Assembly (NCBI GenBank): GCA_002407925.1
Contig: DHPN01000015.1
Coordinates: forward strand, 59,425 to 65,375
Length of the DNA stretch: 5,951 nt
Direction of reading: 5' to 3'
Origin: Atopobiaceae bacterium UBA5363
Lineage (GTDB): Bacteria > Actinomycetota > Coriobacteriia > Coriobacteriales > Atopobiaceae
Positions 5,637 to 5,951 of this stretch are shown here, in pieces. A program made the position numbers and the translations under genes. Within the stretch, counting starts at the first letter, position 1, and each line of letters starts with the position of its first letter. The notes beneath the pieces were generated by a model that was not told the DNA's origin, did not search any database, and saw nothing but the letters and a program-made list of their open reading frames with translations.

Positions 5637-5951
5637 TCAGTTTCTGAAGCCCTTTTCTGCGTCAGCATCTTCAAAAAAGCATTCTTCCGCAAGCCGCCCG
5701 TTTTTTCTTATTTTCACAGCAAGATCGTCAAGAGCACGCCGACGATGAGAGATCTCGTTTTTCTCATCCAGACTAAGCTCAGCCATAGTCTTGCCCGGAG
5801 TCTCAACAGGAAAGAAAAGAGGATCATATCCAAAGCCCCTCTTTCCGCGCAGTTCATGGCCTATGATACCAAGGCAGTCGCCAGAGCCCTCTATAAGCTC
5901 AGGTTGCTCTTCGTGTTTTTTTCTGTAAAGCATCACAACTGTTGAATGAAA
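5637..5951 (-). CDS. rdgB: XTP/dITP pyrophosphatase (RdgB/Ham1 family), C-terminal part (enters from right edge)
   Basis: The enzyme hydrolyses non-canonical purine triphosphates (XTP, dITP) to monophosphates and so keeps deaminated bases out of DNA and RNA. The last 104 residues are in the window, and the frame is open to the right edge, so the start lies outside. Family motifs seen: RGKRGFGYDPLFFP (nucleotide-binding loop), then GKTMAELSLDEKNEISHRRRAL, matching the conserved T-x-A-E-L...EKNxISHR-x-x-AL signature near the C-terminus of RdgB. A tail of about 30 polar residues follows, ending AEKGFRN, longer than in E. coli. The stop is 122 nt before the veg start codon. A weak A/T hairpin (GCAAA/TTTGC, 5614-5626) lies just after the stop, followed by T-rich sequence, so partial termination is possible. 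Confidence 0.94.
   Translation of the reverse strand, partial: FHSTVVMLYRKKHEEQPELIEGSGDCLGIIGHELRGKRGFGYDPLFFPVETPGKTMAELSLDEKNEISHRRRALDDLAVKIRKNGRLAEECFFEDADAEKGFRN

Noticed and set aside
5526..5945. 139-codon plus-strand frame opposite rdgB and the veg leader
   Set aside because: It lies antisense to a clear RdgB coding region and has no recognisable domain.

Overview
The window looks like chromosomal DNA of a Gram-positive bacterium of moderate G+C content. The evidence is a Veg-family gene directly in front of ispE (the Bacillus/Clostridium-type order), a Fur-family regulator with the full set of PerR metal ligands, a DUF4491 membrane protein and a Clostridia-like small protein. A clostridial or coriobacterial host fits best, but the assignment is an inference from gene families. 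Every gene I can support lies on the minus strand, so the order of transcription runs from high to low coordinates.

Right part (about 5951 down to 4199): the C-terminal end of an RdgB/Ham1 XTP/dITP pyrophosphatase enters from the right edge. It is followed by veg (98 aa, strong ribosome binding site), then ispE (CDP-ME kinase of the MEP isoprenoid pathway, probable GTG start 4 nt after the veg stop). A tRNA-Pro(CGG) gene with encoded CCA begins 14 nt after the ispE stop, and a rho-independent terminator follows the tRNA. Veg, ispE and the tRNA thus look like one transcript.

Middle (about 3950 down to 923): a peroxide-stress operon. A promoter with a perfect TTGACA -35 box overlaps a cluster of three alternating ATTGAAAT/ATTTCAAT half-sites, two of which form a perfect 23-bp palindrome. 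It drives a PerR-like regulator (132 aa), a DUF4491 small membrane protein (112 aa) and katG (catalase-peroxidase). katG is split by a single-base frameshift in a run of eight A's; adding one A restores a 735-aa protein with all haem-site and adduct residues. It may be a recent mutation, a sequencing error, a phase-variable switch, or a gene rescued by polymerase or ribosome slippage. A second run of eight A's sits over the katG start codon.

Left part (922 down to 1): a 208-nt spacer with a 10-bp inverted repeat, a 79-aa small protein with an HLxDxCGxQ motif, then a 214-nt spacer carrying a likely promoter and a 17-bp perfect palindrome, and the first 86 codons of argC (arginine biosynthesis) running off the left edge.

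The most interesting items are the slippery frameshift in katG, the three-half-site operator, and the placing of DUF4491 between a peroxide sensor and a peroxidase.
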